This document shows positions 34,871-46,904 of a DNA stretch of 64,000 nucleotides, piece by piece. Source of the stretch: Kofleriaceae bacterium (GTDB lineage: Bacteria > Myxococcota_A > Polyangia > Haliangiales > Haliangiaceae); the NCBI GenBank assembly GCA_018057825.1, contig JAGPCY010000015.1, positions 24,200 through 88,199 of the forward strand, written 5' to 3'. Every line of letters begins with the position of its first letter. Position 1 is the first letter of the stretch. Position numbers and translations under genes: made by a program. A model generated the notes under the pieces. That model did no database searches. It was given only the letters and a program-made list of their open reading frames with translations, and was not told the DNA's origin.

Positions 34871-37678
34871 ATGGAATCGCAGCCGACGGAATCGCAGCCG
34901 ACCCATCCACCATCTGCAGGATCGCCACAATCGGCGCCGGTGCCTGTGGCCGCCTGGTACGCTGACGCGGTGTCGTCCGCCGCGCCGGAGATCGAGGGCG
35001 ACCTGTTCGGCGAGAGCGAGGACGAGCTCACCCAGGCCATCCCGGCGGTCTACGATCTGCGCAGCCGGTTCACCGGGCGGCGCGGCGCGCTGGCCGCCCT
35101 CGACACGATGCTGGCGACGATGCTGGCGGATCGGCAGCTCGGCTTCGCCGCGCTGATCGGACCGCCGGGGTTCGGCAAGAGCCGGCTGGTGGTCGAGCTG
35201 GCGCGCCTCGCCCGCGAGCGCGATCCCAAGGTCCGGGTCCTGACCGGCGCCGTCGAGGAGGGCGCCGGCCCGTTCCACGCGGTGGCGCGGCTCTTGTGCC
35301 AGCGGTTCGGCGTCGCGCCGGGCGCCGCGGTCGGCGAGGCGCGCGAGCGGGTCCTGGCCGGCGTCGCCGACGTCTTGCCGGCGGCCCGGGTGACCGAGGT
35401 CGCCCACCTCTTGGCCCACCTCATGCGGGTGCCCTTCGACGACAGCCCGGTGGTGACGCCGCTCCTCGAGACACCGCAGCAGCTCGAGTCGCGGACCTTC
35501 CTGGCCCTCAAGCGGTTCTTGGCCGCCGACGCCGATCGTCGGCCGCTGGTGCTGGCCCTCGAGAACCTGGAGCTGTCGGGCGCCGAGACGATCAACCTGG
35601 TGAATTACCTGGCGGCCGGCCTGCAGGCGGCGCCGGTGCTCATGGTCGCGACCGCCCAGGCCTCGGTCTACGACCTCCACCCCGGCTTCGGCGCCGGCGA
35701 GGTCGTGCCCGAGCGGATCGACCTCGGGGCCTTGACCGCCGAGGACACCGACGACCTGGTGCGCGAGCTACTGCGCCCGCTCGGCGCGGTGCCGGATCGC
35801 CTGCTGGTCCACGCCCGCACCCTGGGCGGCTCGCCGCGCGCGATCCAGGAGCTGGTGCGGCTCCTCCTCGAGAGCGACTGCATCGTCCGGGGCCCGGGCG
35901 CGAGCTGGCGCCTCGACGCTGTCCGCCTGGCGGAACAGCAGCTCCCCCGCACCTACGAGCAGCTCGTCCACGCGCGCCTGGCGGTGATGGATCCGGTGCA
36001 TCGGCGCGTCCTCGAGATGGCCGCCACGGTCGGCGAGCTGTGCTGGATGGATGCGGTCTTGGCCCTCGAGCGCGGCGAGACCCTGCGCCTCGACGACCCC
36101 GACGGCCCGACCCTGTCGCAGATCGCCGCCTCGGGCGATCACTCGCGCACCACGGTGGCCGCCGCCCTGGCCAAGCTGGTCGAGCACGAGTGGCTGGTCG
36201 AGAGCGATCCGCCGACCGTCCTCGGCGAGCGCGAGCTGCGCTTCGCCTATCCGATCCTGCACAGCCTGGTCAGCGCCGGCGTGCCCGACGCCCGGCGCCG
36301 CCACTACCATCGCCTGGCGGCGCAGTGGCTCGAGCTTCGGCCGGAGGGCCGCGGCCCGGCGGCCCAGGAACACGTCGCCCGTCACCTCGAGCTGGCCGGC
36401 GAGCTGCGCGAGGCCGCCGGCCGCTATCGGCGCGCGGCCGAGGCGGCCCGCGCCGCCTACGACAACGAGCGCGCGATCCGGCTCTACGATCGCGCGCTGG
36501 TGTGCGTCGGCGACACCGATCACGCGGCCCGGATCCACCTGTGGCACGACCTCGGCTCGGTCTACGAGCACGTCGGCGACTTCGAGGCCGCCCTGGGCGC
36601 GTTCGAGCGGATGCTGCGGCTGTCGTGGGTCGCGGCCTCGAAGGCCAAGGCCGCGGTGGCCTTCAACAAGATGGGCCGGGTGTGGCGGCGCAAGGGCGAT
36701 CTCAAGCTCAGCCTCGAGTACCTCGAGCGCGGCGCCGAGCTGTTCCGGGCCGCCGGCGACGCGCGCGGCATCGCTGGCTCCCTCGACGACATCGGCAAGG
36801 CGCTGCACCTCCTGGGCCGCTACGACGAGGCCTTCAGCAAGATCACCGAGGCCCTGCAGCGCCGCGGCAAGGGTGGCGATCGCCGCTCGATCGCCGCCTC
36901 GCTGTCGAACCTCGGCGTGGTGCAGCAGGCGCGCGGCGAGCACGACGCGGCCTTCAACTGCCACCGCGAGGCCCTCGAGCTGCGCCGGGCCGCCGGCGAT
37001 CGCTGGGGCGCGGTGGTGTCGCAGAACAACCTGGCGGTCCTGCACCACGAGGCCGGCGCGATCGCCGAGGCCCGGGCCGGCTGGACCGAGGCCTTGGCCG
37101 AGGCCGAGGCGATCGGCTCGCTGCCGCTGGCGGCGATGGTGCTCATCAACCTGGGCGAGGTCGCGATCGAAGAGGGCAAGCTCGAGGAGGCCCGCCGGCG
37201 GCTCGAGGACGCCCTCGAGATCGTCGAGGATCTCGAGGATCGCCAGCTCGAGAGCGAGGGCTGCCGCAACCTGGCCCTGCTCGAGAATCAGGTCGGCGCG
37301 ATCAGCAAGGCGCGCGACCTCGCCGAGCGGGCCCTGACCGCGGCCACCACCGCCGGCCTGAAGGAGCAAGAGGGCCTGGCGCTCCTGGCGCTGGGCACGG
37401 TCTTGTCGACCAGCCTGTACGACGCCGAGCGCACCGAGATCATGGATAGCCCGGGCGAGCCGGCGGCCGAGACCTTCTTCCGCCGCGGCCTCGCGGTCCT
37501 GCGCGGCATCGGCCACGACAGCGCCACCGCCAAGGCCCTCGAGCAGTACGGCCGCTACAAGATCGAGAACGGCGAGCGCGACGTCGGCAAGGATCTCCTG
37601 CGCGAGGCCCTGGCGATCTACGCCCGGCTCGGCCTGCCGCGCGGCGAGAAGGTCCAGCGCGATCTGCAATCGCTGTAG
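34871..37678 (+). CDS. STAND-like ATPase with C-terminal TPR repeats
   Basis: The 935-aa product starts with ~60 disordered residues, then an AAA/STAND ATPase (GRRGALAALDTML; Walker A GPPGFGKSR at ~97-105). The Walker B position reads LVLALENLEL, without the usual Asp pair, so hydrolysis may be weak. A winged-helix-like stretch follows (~380-470, LSQIAASGDHSRTTVAAALAKLVEHEWL). About twelve TPR-like units make up the rest (for example RIHLWHDLGSVYEHVGDFE). The layout recalls LuxR-MalT and cyclase-linked ATPases but lacks their DNA-binding or cyclase ends. It is probably a signalling hub. Confidence 0.85.
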   Translation: MESQPTESQPTHPPSAGSPQSAPVPVAAWYADAVSSAAPEIEGDLFGESEDELTQAIPAVYDLRSRFTGRRGALAALDTMLATMLADRQLGFAALIGPPGFGKSRLVVELARLARERDPKVRVLTGAVEEGAGPFHAVARLLCQRFGVAPGAAVGEARERVLAGVADVLPAARVTEVAHLLAHLMRVPFDDSPVVTPLLETPQQLESRTFLALKRFLAADADRRPLVLALENLELSGAETINLVNYLAAGLQAAPVLMVATAQASVYDLHPGFGAGEVVPERIDLGALTAEDTDDLVRELLRPLGAVPDRLLVHARTLGGSPRAIQELVRLLLESDCIVRGPGASWRLDAVRLAEQQLPRTYEQLVHARLAVMDPVHRRVLEMAATVGELCWMDAVLALERGETLRLDDPDGPTLSQIAASGDHSRTTVAAALAKLVEHEWLVESDPPTVLGERELRFAYPILHSLVSAGVPDARRRHYHRLAAQWLELRPEGRGPAAQEHVARHLELAGELREAAGRYRRAAEAARAAYDNERAIRLYDRALVCVGDTDHAARIHLWHDLGSVYEHVGDFEAALGAFERMLRLSWVAASKAKAAVAFNKMGRVWRRKGDLKLSLEYLERGAELFRAAGDARGIAGSLDDIGKALHLLGRYDEAFSKITEALQRRGKGGDRRSIAASLSNLGVVQQARGEHDAAFNCHREALELRRAAGDRWGAVVSQNNLAVLHHEAGAIAEARAGWTEALAEAEAIGSLPLAAMVLINLGEVAIEEGKLEEARRRLEDALEIVEDLEDRQLESEGCRNLALLENQVGAISKARDLAERALTAATTAGLKEQEGLALLALGTVLSTSLYDAERTEIMDSPGEPAAETFFRRGLAVLRGIGHDSATAKALEQYGRYKIENGERDVGKDLLREALAIYARLGLPRGEKVQRDLQSL

Positions 37679-37756
37679 CGCCCCGCCGGGTAGGCGCCGG
37701 GGATGTGGCCGCGGCCCGCGTTGCAGGGCCGCGCGGCCTCTGGTACGCCCATCGCC

Positions 37757-38992
37757 GTGACCGCATCGCCCGCGCCCGCCACCGACGCGCCGCCGCCGGG
37801 ACGGCTGGCGCGCCTGGTGAAGAAGATCTGGTGGCTTCACAGCTTCTTCGCGCTGGCCTTCGGCGTCGGCGTGATGCTGTTCGCGCGCCACGGCCTGGCC
37901 TACGCCGACAAGCTCCTCATGGTCTTGTTCCTGTCGTGGCTGCTGATGTTCGTGGCCCTGCGCTTCATCGTCGGCCCGGCCAACCGCAGCGACGACGAGA
38001 AGCTCTTGAAGAAGGGCGTGCGGCTCGGCACCAACTACGTCATCAAGCAGCTCTATCAGCAGATGTTCTTCTTCCTGGTGCCGCTGTACGGCGCCAGCGC
38101 CACCTGGTCCTTGTCGTCGTGGAACTGGTGGATGGCGCCGGTGCTCCTGGTGTGCGCGGTGGTGTCGACGATGGATCTGGTCTTCGACAACGTGATCATG
38201 GAGCGGCGCTGGCTGGCGTCGGCGATGTACGGGCTGGCGATGTTCGGCGTGCTGAACGTGGTCCTGCCGCTGGTGTTCGGCGTGACCCACAAGGACGGCC
38301 TGTTCCTGGCGTCGTTGGCGACGCCGCCGGCGGTGGCGCTCCTGACCTTCTCGGCGCGCGCGGTCCTCACGCCGACCGGCCTGGTGGCCACCGCCCTCGC
38401 GACCGGCGGCCTGTTCGCCGCGGTGTACTACGGCCGGCGGGCGATCCCTCCGGCGCCCCTGGCCATGTCCGAGACCGCGGTCGGTCACGGCACCCGCGGC
38501 AGCGAGGAGTGCCTGCCGCCGTCGAAGCATGTGCTGCGCCGCAACCGGCTCGACGGCCTGCGCTGCGGTTCGCTCCTGGTCGAGCCCGGCGGGCTCAAGG
38601 AGGGCGTGGTCCATGTCTGGCGCCACCGCGGTCGCTCGGTGCGGATCGAGCCGGCCCGGTTGCCGTGCGACGGCGACGGCGCGGTGTTCGTGAGCGAGCT
38701 GCCGATGGCGGCGCTGCCCGCTGATCCCGAGGGGGTGTGGAGCTGCATCACCGAGACGCGCGGCGGCCAGCTCGTCGGGGCGCGTCGCTTCGTCGTGGTC
38801 GGAGCCGACGGCCAGGCCAGCCCGGCCGCGGTCGACGCCGGCCGGGGCGGGGAGTCGCTCGACGGCGGCGTGGCGCGCGACGGTGGGGCCGCGGCCCTCG
38901 ACGCAGGCGGGCCGGCCCTCGACGCGGGCGGGGCGGCCCACGACGCGAGCGCGGCCGACGACGCGGGCGCGCCGACCCTCGACGCGCCCTGA
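37757..38992 (+). CDS. Membrane protein with DUF5924-like and DUF2914-like domains
   Basis: The start is taken at GTG 37757 (VTASPAPATDAPP), giving 411 aa. About six helices (~25-250) begin KKIWWLHSFFALAFGVG and include TNYVIKQLYQQMFFFLVPLYGASATW, the pattern of DUF5924. A soluble domain like DUF2914 follows (HVWRHRGRSVRIEPARLP, GVWSCITETRGGQLVGARRFVV). The tail is a low-complexity (A/L)DAGG series. Gamma-proteobacterial relatives have the same two-domain layout; none has a firm function that I know. It follows the ATPase-TPR gene on the same strand. Confidence 0.85.
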   Translation: MTASPAPATDAPPPGRLARLVKKIWWLHSFFALAFGVGVMLFARHGLAYADKLLMVLFLSWLLMFVALRFIVGPANRSDDEKLLKKGVRLGTNYVIKQLYQQMFFFLVPLYGASATWSLSSWNWWMAPVLLVCAVVSTMDLVFDNVIMERRWLASAMYGLAMFGVLNVVLPLVFGVTHKDGLFLASLATPPAVALLTFSARAVLTPTGLVATALATGGLFAAVYYGRRAIPPAPLAMSETAVGHGTRGSEECLPPSKHVLRRNRLDGLRCGSLLVEPGGLKEGVVHVWRHRGRSVRIEPARLPCDGDGAVFVSELPMAALPADPEGVWSCITETRGGQLVGARRFVVVGADGQASPAAVDAGRGGESLDGGVARDGGAAALDAGGPALDAGGAAHDASAADDAGAPTLDAP

Positions 38993-39013
38993 GCTGGGCC
39001 CGGGGCCGGCGGC

Positions 39014-39997
39014 TCAGTTGCCGGCGCGCGCGGCCTCGAGCCGGCGCGCCAGATCGAGCGCCGCCAGATCGCGCGGGGCGACCGCGCGAGCCAGGGCGAC
39101 GAGGTGTGCGGCGGCGTCGAGCTCGCCCGCGGTGATCTGATCCTCGGCCCCCGCGAGCTGGGCGGCGACCAGGCCCGGCGTCGCCGCGAGCGCCCGCGTG
39201 GCCAGCGCGGCCCGGCGCGGCTCGTCGCCCGCGGTGGCGGCCAGGCGGGCGGCCTCGGCGAGGAAGTGGCCGCGATGTTCGTGCGCGGGGTCGGCGTCGG
39301 CCGCGGCCTCGGCCTCGTCGATCGCGCCGCCGGTGGCGCCCAGGCGCTCCGACAGTCGGGCGAGATCGAGCCAAGCCCAGGCCAGGCCGGGCGCGGCCGC
39401 GACCACCTCCTCGAGTTCGGCCCGCGCGGTGTCGAGGTCGCCGCGCGCGGTCAGCGCCCGGGCCAGTCGCCACCGCGGACCAGGCGCCCGCGGGTCGCGG
39501 CGCACCTGGGCCTTGGCCATCGCCAAGACGGTGGCGTCGGCCAGCTCGCCATCCTCGGTGAAGACCTCGTCGTTCCACTCGCCGTCGCGATCGAACAGGA
39601 GCGCGGTGGCGTCGATCGCGCCCGACAGCCAGCGATCGAAGCGCGAGCCATCGCACACCGGCTCGCCGGTCTCGGCGTCGTCGCGCCAGACCTTGCCGTC
39701 GCGATCGACGGTCAGCGCCTCGCCCAGCCAGTCGATGATCGGCAGCCGCCCGGCGTCGTCCCACGGCGGGGCCTGGGCGATCTCGGTCAAGGTCAGGCTG
39801 TCGCCGAACAGGCGCCCGCCATCGAACGCCAGGTAGACGTCGATCACCGCGGCCGGCCAGTCGAGGGGCACGTCGACCCGCGGCTCGCCGAGGTCGTGCA
39901 TGCCATCGGGCCAGCGCTCGAGGGCGCCGACGATGCGATCGACGATCGTGTCGGGTTCGGTCGGGGCCGGGCCCCGTGGGCCGCGTCGACGGCTCAC
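39014..39997 (-). CDS. SMI1/KNR4 (SUKH)-like protein with TPR repeats
   Basis: The 327-aa product starts at GTG 39997, overlapping the upstream stop (GTGA). Residues ~15-110 resemble a SMI1/KNR4 domain (DLGEPRVDVPLDWPAAVIDVYLAFDGGRLFGDSLTLTE ... GRLPIIDWLGEALTVDRDG, quoted in part). TPR-like helices follow (PRWRLARALTARGDLDTARAEL; WLDLARLSERLGATG). SUKH domains often act as immunity proteins, but a solo SUKH-TPR is not proof of that. It is the last gene of a three-gene operon. Confidence 0.72.
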   Translation of the reverse strand: MSRRRGPRGPAPTEPDTIVDRIVGALERWPDGMHDLGEPRVDVPLDWPAAVIDVYLAFDGGRLFGDSLTLTEIAQAPPWDDAGRLPIIDWLGEALTVDRDGKVWRDDAETGEPVCDGSRFDRWLSGAIDATALLFDRDGEWNDEVFTEDGELADATVLAMAKAQVRRDPRAPGPRWRLARALTARGDLDTARAELEEVVAAAPGLAWAWLDLARLSERLGATGGAIDEAEAAADADPAHEHRGHFLAEAARLAATAGDEPRRAALATRALAATPGLVAAQLAGAEDQITAGELDAAAHLVALARAVAPRDLAALDLARRLEAARAGN

Positions 39998-41400
39998 GGC
40001 AGCATCAGGTGGCCGACCGCCACCACCGGTTGACCGGCGCCGTCGACGCCGCGGAACACCGCCGCCGCCGCGACGCCCGCCGGGACCGGCCAGGCGCCGA
40101 GGGCCGCGCCATCGGCCGCGCCCGAGAGCTCGACGGTCGCCACCGGGGTGCGGACCCCGCGGCCGTCCTCGGTCAGCACCGTCAGCGTGCCGGCGCCGAG
40201 GGCGGCGCCGCGCGCGCTCAGGGCGAGCTTGCCGTCGGCCACGGTCATGGCGAGCTGACCGCGACCGAGCCAGCGCAAGAGGCCGGCCTGGTAGCCGGCG
40301 ACCACCGGCAGGATCACCCGGGCCTGCTCGAGGAGGCAGTCGTCGTCGAGCCACCAGCTCAGGGTGCCGCGGACCTTGCGGTAGCGCGCCAGGCACACGC
40401 CGAACAGATCGCGGAGGGTGGCGCCCTGGCGTTGGGTCGCGACCACCATGCTGAGCTGGTTGGTGACCTGAGGCAGCGGCCGCACCTGGGCTCGCGCCAG
40501 GACCGCGGCCAGGGTCGCGCCGCTGGCGCGCCCGACCTCGGCCGGGCGGGGCAGGGTGTGCTCGGAGAAGAACTGGCGGCCGGTCCACTCGGCGAGCCCG
40601 GCCCGGGTGCCGGCGCCGTCGCTGGTGAAGTACGCGCGCCAGTCGGAGCGGCTCGGCACGTCGGTGGCGGCCGGCACGCCGAGGCGGCCGTAGGCGATCG
40701 CGACCAGGCGCTCGAAGCGCGAGCCGCGCTCGCCGCGGCCGAGATCGTCGAAGTGGGCGGCGGCGTCGCCGCGGACCCGACTCGGGCCGCCCAGGTCGCC
40801 GAGGACGTGGAGCATCGCGCCGGCCGCGACCAGGGCGCCGGCGAGGTGCCGGGCGCGCTCGCCGGGCGTCGCCGCCCGCACCGCCTTGTCGTACTGATCG
40901 ACCCAGCCCGCCATGCCCAGCGGGTTGTCAGCGGCGACGATCCAGTCGGGCGCCGGCCGCCCGGCGCTCGGGCCGCCACCTTGGCGCCGCAGCCGCTCGT
41001 CGAGCCGGCCCAGCCACGAGCGGGCCGGGGCCCGCCAGCCGGCGCCGGTGGTCGGATCGAAGAAGTGGTTCGCGGCCCAGGCCGGGGTGGCGTCGGCGAG
41101 GGCGGCCCCGGCCAGGAGCCAGGCCAGCGCCGTCTGCTGCCCGCGCAGGTCGGGGACGTAGCCGTCGATCGCGGTGTGCGCGGCGAGGGCGGCGAACAGC
41201 TCGGGGGCGTCGGCCGGCGGGACGGTCAGCGGCTCGAAGAGCCCGCCGCGATGGCCGAGGGCGCGCAGCCACGCGTCGAGGTTGGCGGCCAGGGCGGCCT
41301 GCTCGGCCAGGCCGACGTGGGTCGTGGTCTCCCAGGCGACGGCAGGCGCCGCGGTCGCGGTCAGCACCGCCGCGGCGATCAGGGCGCGGGCGCGGGTCAC
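39994..41400 (-). CDS. Zinc-dependent phospholipase C / S1-P1 nuclease-like secreted enzyme
   Basis: Starting at GTG 41400, the 468-aa product has a signal peptide cleaved before WETTTHVGLAEQA; a mature Trp followed by an early His is typical of the zinc PLC/P1 nuclease fold, where the amino-terminal Trp binds zinc. Further candidate ligands are AAHTAIDGY and HVLGDLGGPSRVRGDAAAHFDDLG. A C-terminal beta domain (~370-468) ends the chain. It likely cleaves a phosphodiester or lipid substrate outside the cell. It sits between a lipoprotein and the SUKH-TPR gene, with GTGA overlaps on both sides. Confidence 0.8.
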   Translation of the reverse strand: MTRARALIAAAVLTATAAPAVAWETTTHVGLAEQAALAANLDAWLRALGHRGGLFEPLTVPPADAPELFAALAAHTAIDGYVPDLRGQQTALAWLLAGAALADATPAWAANHFFDPTTGAGWRAPARSWLGRLDERLRRQGGGPSAGRPAPDWIVAADNPLGMAGWVDQYDKAVRAATPGERARHLAGALVAAGAMLHVLGDLGGPSRVRGDAAAHFDDLGRGERGSRFERLVAIAYGRLGVPAATDVPSRSDWRAYFTSDGAGTRAGLAEWTGRQFFSEHTLPRPAEVGRASGATLAAVLARAQVRPLPQVTNQLSMVVATQRQGATLRDLFGVCLARYRKVRGTLSWWLDDDCLLEQARVILPVVAGYQAGLLRWLGRGQLAMTVADGKLALSARGAALGAGTLTVLTEDGRGVRTPVATVELSGAADGAALGAWPVPAGVAAAAVFRGVDGAGQPVVAVGHLMLP

Positions 41401-42458
41401 GGGGCACCTCCGGTGCGCGGCGCCGGCCACAGCTCGCGGATCCGGCGGTGCATGGTCTGGCCGAGGTCGACGGTCTTGTCGAGGTTCGGGCACTGGCCGC
41501 GGCCGCAGGTGAGGAGCACCACCAGCCCGCGCTCGGCGTCGTAGAACGCGACCGCGAAGATGTCGTTCTCGATCGCCCGCAGCGACTTGTCGGCGATCTC
41601 GTCGCGCTCGTCGGCGCCGGGCAGCCCCAGGCGCAGCTCGTCGTAGCGGTCGGAACCTGCGGCGCCGGCCAGGCGCCACATGCGGACCGCGACGTCCCAG
41701 GTCTGGTCGCGGCCGAGGGCCTTGTAGTGCTGCGACGAGTAGGTCGCGGTGTCGGGCTCGTCGCCCAGCGGCCCCGACTCGAACTGGCCGTCGTAGTCGG
41801 TGCGGCTCTTGATGTCGGCCTCGGTCAGGAGCTGGGCGGCGACCAGGTACGGCCCGGTGCCGGTCGGTCCCAGGGTCGGCCGCGGCCGGCCCAGCTCGGC
41901 GATGGCCTCGTCGGTCTCCCAGCCGGTCACCGCGGCGATGACGCCGCCACCGCCGACGAACCGCAGGTGGCGGGCGTGGGAGTGATCGGGGCGCCAGCGC
42001 TCGAGCTCGACGAAGTTGTCGCGCTGGGCGAAGTCGTGGCGCTGGCCAAAATCGGCGAACCGGCGATCGCTGCGATAGGCGACGAAGCCGCGCTTGTAGA
42101 TGAGGAGGCGGAAATCCGCGAGGCGGGCGCCGGCCGGGATCCCGTCGGGGCCGTCGGCGGTCAGCGCCGGGATCTGGTAGGTCCCAGTGGCGTCGGTCGA
42201 GACCACCGCGTCCTTGGCGCCGGCGGCCACCGTCAGGCCATCGCCGCGGACGAAGGTCCAGGCGGCGTAGACCAGGGCGCCGGGGACCGGGCTGCCGTTG
42301 GCGCCGTCGACCACCCGGCCGGTGAAGGGGCCGCGCAGGTCGCCGGCGACCACGTCGTCGGGGCGGCCGCGGAAGGTCGCGGTCCGCGGCGCCGGCCCGG
42401 CCGCAGAGCACGCGGTCAGGGCGACCGCCGTGGCGAGGGTGCAGAGGAGGCGTGGCAT
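41397..42458 (-). CDS. Lipoprotein with carboxypeptidase-regulatory-like domain
   Basis: Starting at ATG 42458, the 353-aa product has a lipobox (ATAVALTACSAAG). An N-terminal domain (~35-120) fits the CarboxypepD-reg beta fold (GPFTGRVVDGANGSPVPGALVYAAW ... STDATGTYQIPAL, quoted in parts). The C-terminal region is polar and contains LLTCGRGQCPNLDKTVD. I see no catalytic motif. It is first in the operon with the phospholipase-like enzyme, to which it is coupled (GTGA), and may be its surface partner. Confidence 0.78.
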   Translation of the reverse strand: MPRLLCTLATAVALTACSAAGPAPRTATFRGRPDDVVAGDLRGPFTGRVVDGANGSPVPGALVYAAWTFVRGDGLTVAAGAKDAVVSTDATGTYQIPALTADGPDGIPAGARLADFRLLIYKRGFVAYRSDRRFADFGQRHDFAQRDNFVELERWRPDHSHARHLRFVGGGGVIAAVTGWETDEAIAELGRPRPTLGPTGTGPYLVAAQLLTEADIKSRTDYDGQFESGPLGDEPDTATYSSQHYKALGRDQTWDVAVRMWRLAGAAGSDRYDELRLGLPGADERDEIADKSLRAIENDIFAVAFYDAERGLVVLLTCGRGQCPNLDKTVDLGQTMHRRIRELWPAPRTGGAP

Positions 42459-42575
42459 CGGCCGGGGCGTCTTAACGCGAGCGGGCGGCCCGTGTAAACC
42501 CACCGCCGGCCCCGCATTGGCGCGCCGAGACCGCGCGGTCGGCGCCGACTTGCTGGTACGATCGGCCCATCGACC

Positions 42576-43949
42576 GTGCGTTGCTCGAAGTGTGGTCACG
42601 ATAATCCGCCGGGCGCCGGCTTCTGTCTCAACTGCGGGACCTCGTTGGTCGGTCCGGCGCCGCTGGCGAATTCGACTCCGGGTCCGCCCGGCGGGTTGCT
42701 CGTGACCTGCCCGGCGTGTCGGACGGAGAACCCGCCGTCGATGCGGTTCTGCCGCAACTGCGGCACGGTGCTCCAGGCCTCGTCGCCGGGGATCTTGCCG
42801 ACGCCGTACATGGGCGGACCGCCGATGGGCCAGCCGCCGATGCCGGCGACGCTGGCCGCGCCGCCGCCGATGGGGCCGATGGGCCAGCCGCCGATGGGGC
42901 CGATGGGCCAGCCGCCGATGGGGCCGATGGGCCAGCCGCCGATGGGGCCGATGGGCCAGCCGCCGATGGGCCAGCCGATGGGGCCGATGGGCCAGCCGCC
43001 GATGGCGCCGCCGAGCCCACCGCCGATGATGCCGCCTCCGATCATGCCGGCGTCGGCGGGGCCGGGCCCGTGCCCGCGGTGCAACGCGCCGATCCAGCCG
43101 GCCTTCGCCTTCTGCCAGCAGTGCGGCTTCCGGGTCGCGGCGCCGACCCCGATGGCGCCGACCCCGATGGCGCCGACCCCGATGGCGCCGACCCCGATGG
43201 CGCCGACCCCGATGGCGGCGCCGGTCGAGGTCGTCGGCTCGATGCAGGCTGCCCCGCCGGCCGAGGTCGCGCGGGGCCGGACCGCCCCGGCGGCCGAGCC
43301 GGCCTGGGGGTTCGCGGTGTCCGTCAATCGCGACGGCTCGGACGGCGAACGCTATCCGCTGTCGGGCGACTACGTGACCGTCGGCCGCACCGGCGCTGAC
43401 ATCTCGATCGAGCAGGACCGGTTCCTGGCCCGGGTCCACGCCCGCCTCGAGCCGACCGCCGATGGCGCGCGGGTGGTGCCGGTCGACACCTTGAATGGCG
43501 TCTTCCGCAAGCTCGACCGCCCGGTCGAGCTGGCCCACGGCGCGATCCTCCTCATCGGTCGCGAGGTCCTGCGGTTCGAGAAGCTCGATCACGACGAGCG
43601 CACCCCGGCGCCGCTGGTCCGTCACGGGGTCGCGATGTTCGGGTCGCCGCCGCGCGAACCGTGGGGGCGGCTGTCCCAGCTCCTGCCGTCGGGGGGCATC
43701 CGCGACGTGCGTCACCTCACCGACGATGAGATCGTGGTCGGGCGCGAAGAGGGCGAGCTGGTGTTCTCGGACGACGCCTTCCTGTCGCGTCGGCACTGCA
43801 CCCTCAACTGGGATGGCCAGCGCGCCACCATCACCGATCTGAACAGCTCGAACGGCACCTTCCTGCGGCTGACCGGGGTCGGTCCGGTCCGCCACGGCGA
43901 GCACCTGCGCGTCGGCGATCAGCTGTTCCGCATCGAGCTGCGGCGGTGA
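42576..43949 (+). CDS. Zinc-ribbon protein with two FHA domains
   Basis: The 457-aa product starts at GTG 42576. Three zinc ribbons are present: Cys3-6-17-20 (MRCSKCGHDNPPGAGFCLNC), TCPACRTENPPSMRFCRNC, and CPRCNAPIQPAFAFCQQC. Between and after them are Met/Gly/Gln/Pro repeats. Two FHA domains occupy ~235-340 (VTVGRTGADISI, RVHARLEP) and ~370-455 (VVGREEGEL, LSRRHCTL, LNSSNGTF). It should bind phosphothreonine peptides. It is directly followed by a PP2C phosphatase gene (6 bp). The N-terminal ribbon has the same spacing as the kinase at 45217-46824. Confidence 0.92.
   Translation: MRCSKCGHDNPPGAGFCLNCGTSLVGPAPLANSTPGPPGGLLVTCPACRTENPPSMRFCRNCGTVLQASSPGILPTPYMGGPPMGQPPMPATLAAPPPMGPMGQPPMGPMGQPPMGPMGQPPMGPMGQPPMGQPMGPMGQPPMAPPSPPPMMPPPIMPASAGPGPCPRCNAPIQPAFAFCQQCGFRVAAPTPMAPTPMAPTPMAPTPMAPTPMAAPVEVVGSMQAAPPAEVARGRTAPAAEPAWGFAVSVNRDGSDGERYPLSGDYVTVGRTGADISIEQDRFLARVHARLEPTADGARVVPVDTLNGVFRKLDRPVELAHGAILLIGREVLRFEKLDHDERTPAPLVRHGVAMFGSPPREPWGRLSQLLPSGGIRDVRHLTDDEIVVGREEGELVFSDDAFLSRRHCTLNWDGQRATITDLNSSNGTFLRLTGVGPVRHGEHLRVGDQLFRIELRR
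42867..43003. repeat. 24-bp in-frame tandem repeats in the FHA gene
   Basis: About five copies of a 24-bp unit (CCGATGGGGCCGATGGGCCA plus 4 bases) encode Pro-Met-Gly-Pro-Met-Gly-Gln-Pro repeats. One copy is interrupted. The unit keeps the frame, so copy number can vary without breaking the protein. Confidence 0.85.
43141..43216. repeat. 15-bp in-frame tandem repeats in the FHA gene
   Basis: Five copies of GCCGACCCCGATGGC encode repeated Ala-Pro-Thr-Pro-Met. They form the linker between the third zinc ribbon and the first FHA domain. Confidence 0.88.
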
Positions 43950-43955
43950 ACCCCG

Positions 43956-45038
<1,083 letters not shown>

Positions 45039-45043
45039 GCTCC

Positions 45044-45181
45044 GAGACCGAGACCGAGGCGGAGGCCGAGACGGAGACCGAGGCCGAGACCGAGACCGAG
45101 AACGAGGCCGAGGCGGAGGCCGAGACCGAGGCCGAGGCGGAGACCGAGACGGAGACCGAGACCGAGACCGAGGCCGAGGCG
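45044..45181. repeat. Hexanucleotide tract (GAGRCS)n, 138 bp
   Basis: Twenty-three consecutive hexamers of GAGACC, GAGGCC, GAGGCG, GAGACG and one GAGAAC start 5 bp after the phosphatase stop and end 35 bp before the convergent kinase stop. It is the same unit as the tract at 7532-7669 read on its other strand. The invariant GAG with variation only in the next three bases would spell (Glu-Thr/Ala)n, but no gene uses that frame here. Confidence 0.9.
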
Positions 45182-45216
45182 ACACCGCGGATCGGCTCAG
45201 CCGGTTGCGGCGCGCC

Positions 45217-46824
<1,608 letters not shown>

Positions 46825-46904
46825 CCGATCGCGATTGTCGCCCAACTCGAGGGCGCGTGCATCGACCAATCCCGACTATTTCGCATCGCACCGTCGCGCG
46901 GCGG

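Noticed and set aside
35768-38941. 1057-codon minus-strand open frame opposite the ATPase-TPR and DUF5924 genes
   Set aside because: It spans two real genes and their spacer. Composition is shadow-like (Arg/Gln/His/Ala-rich) without motifs.
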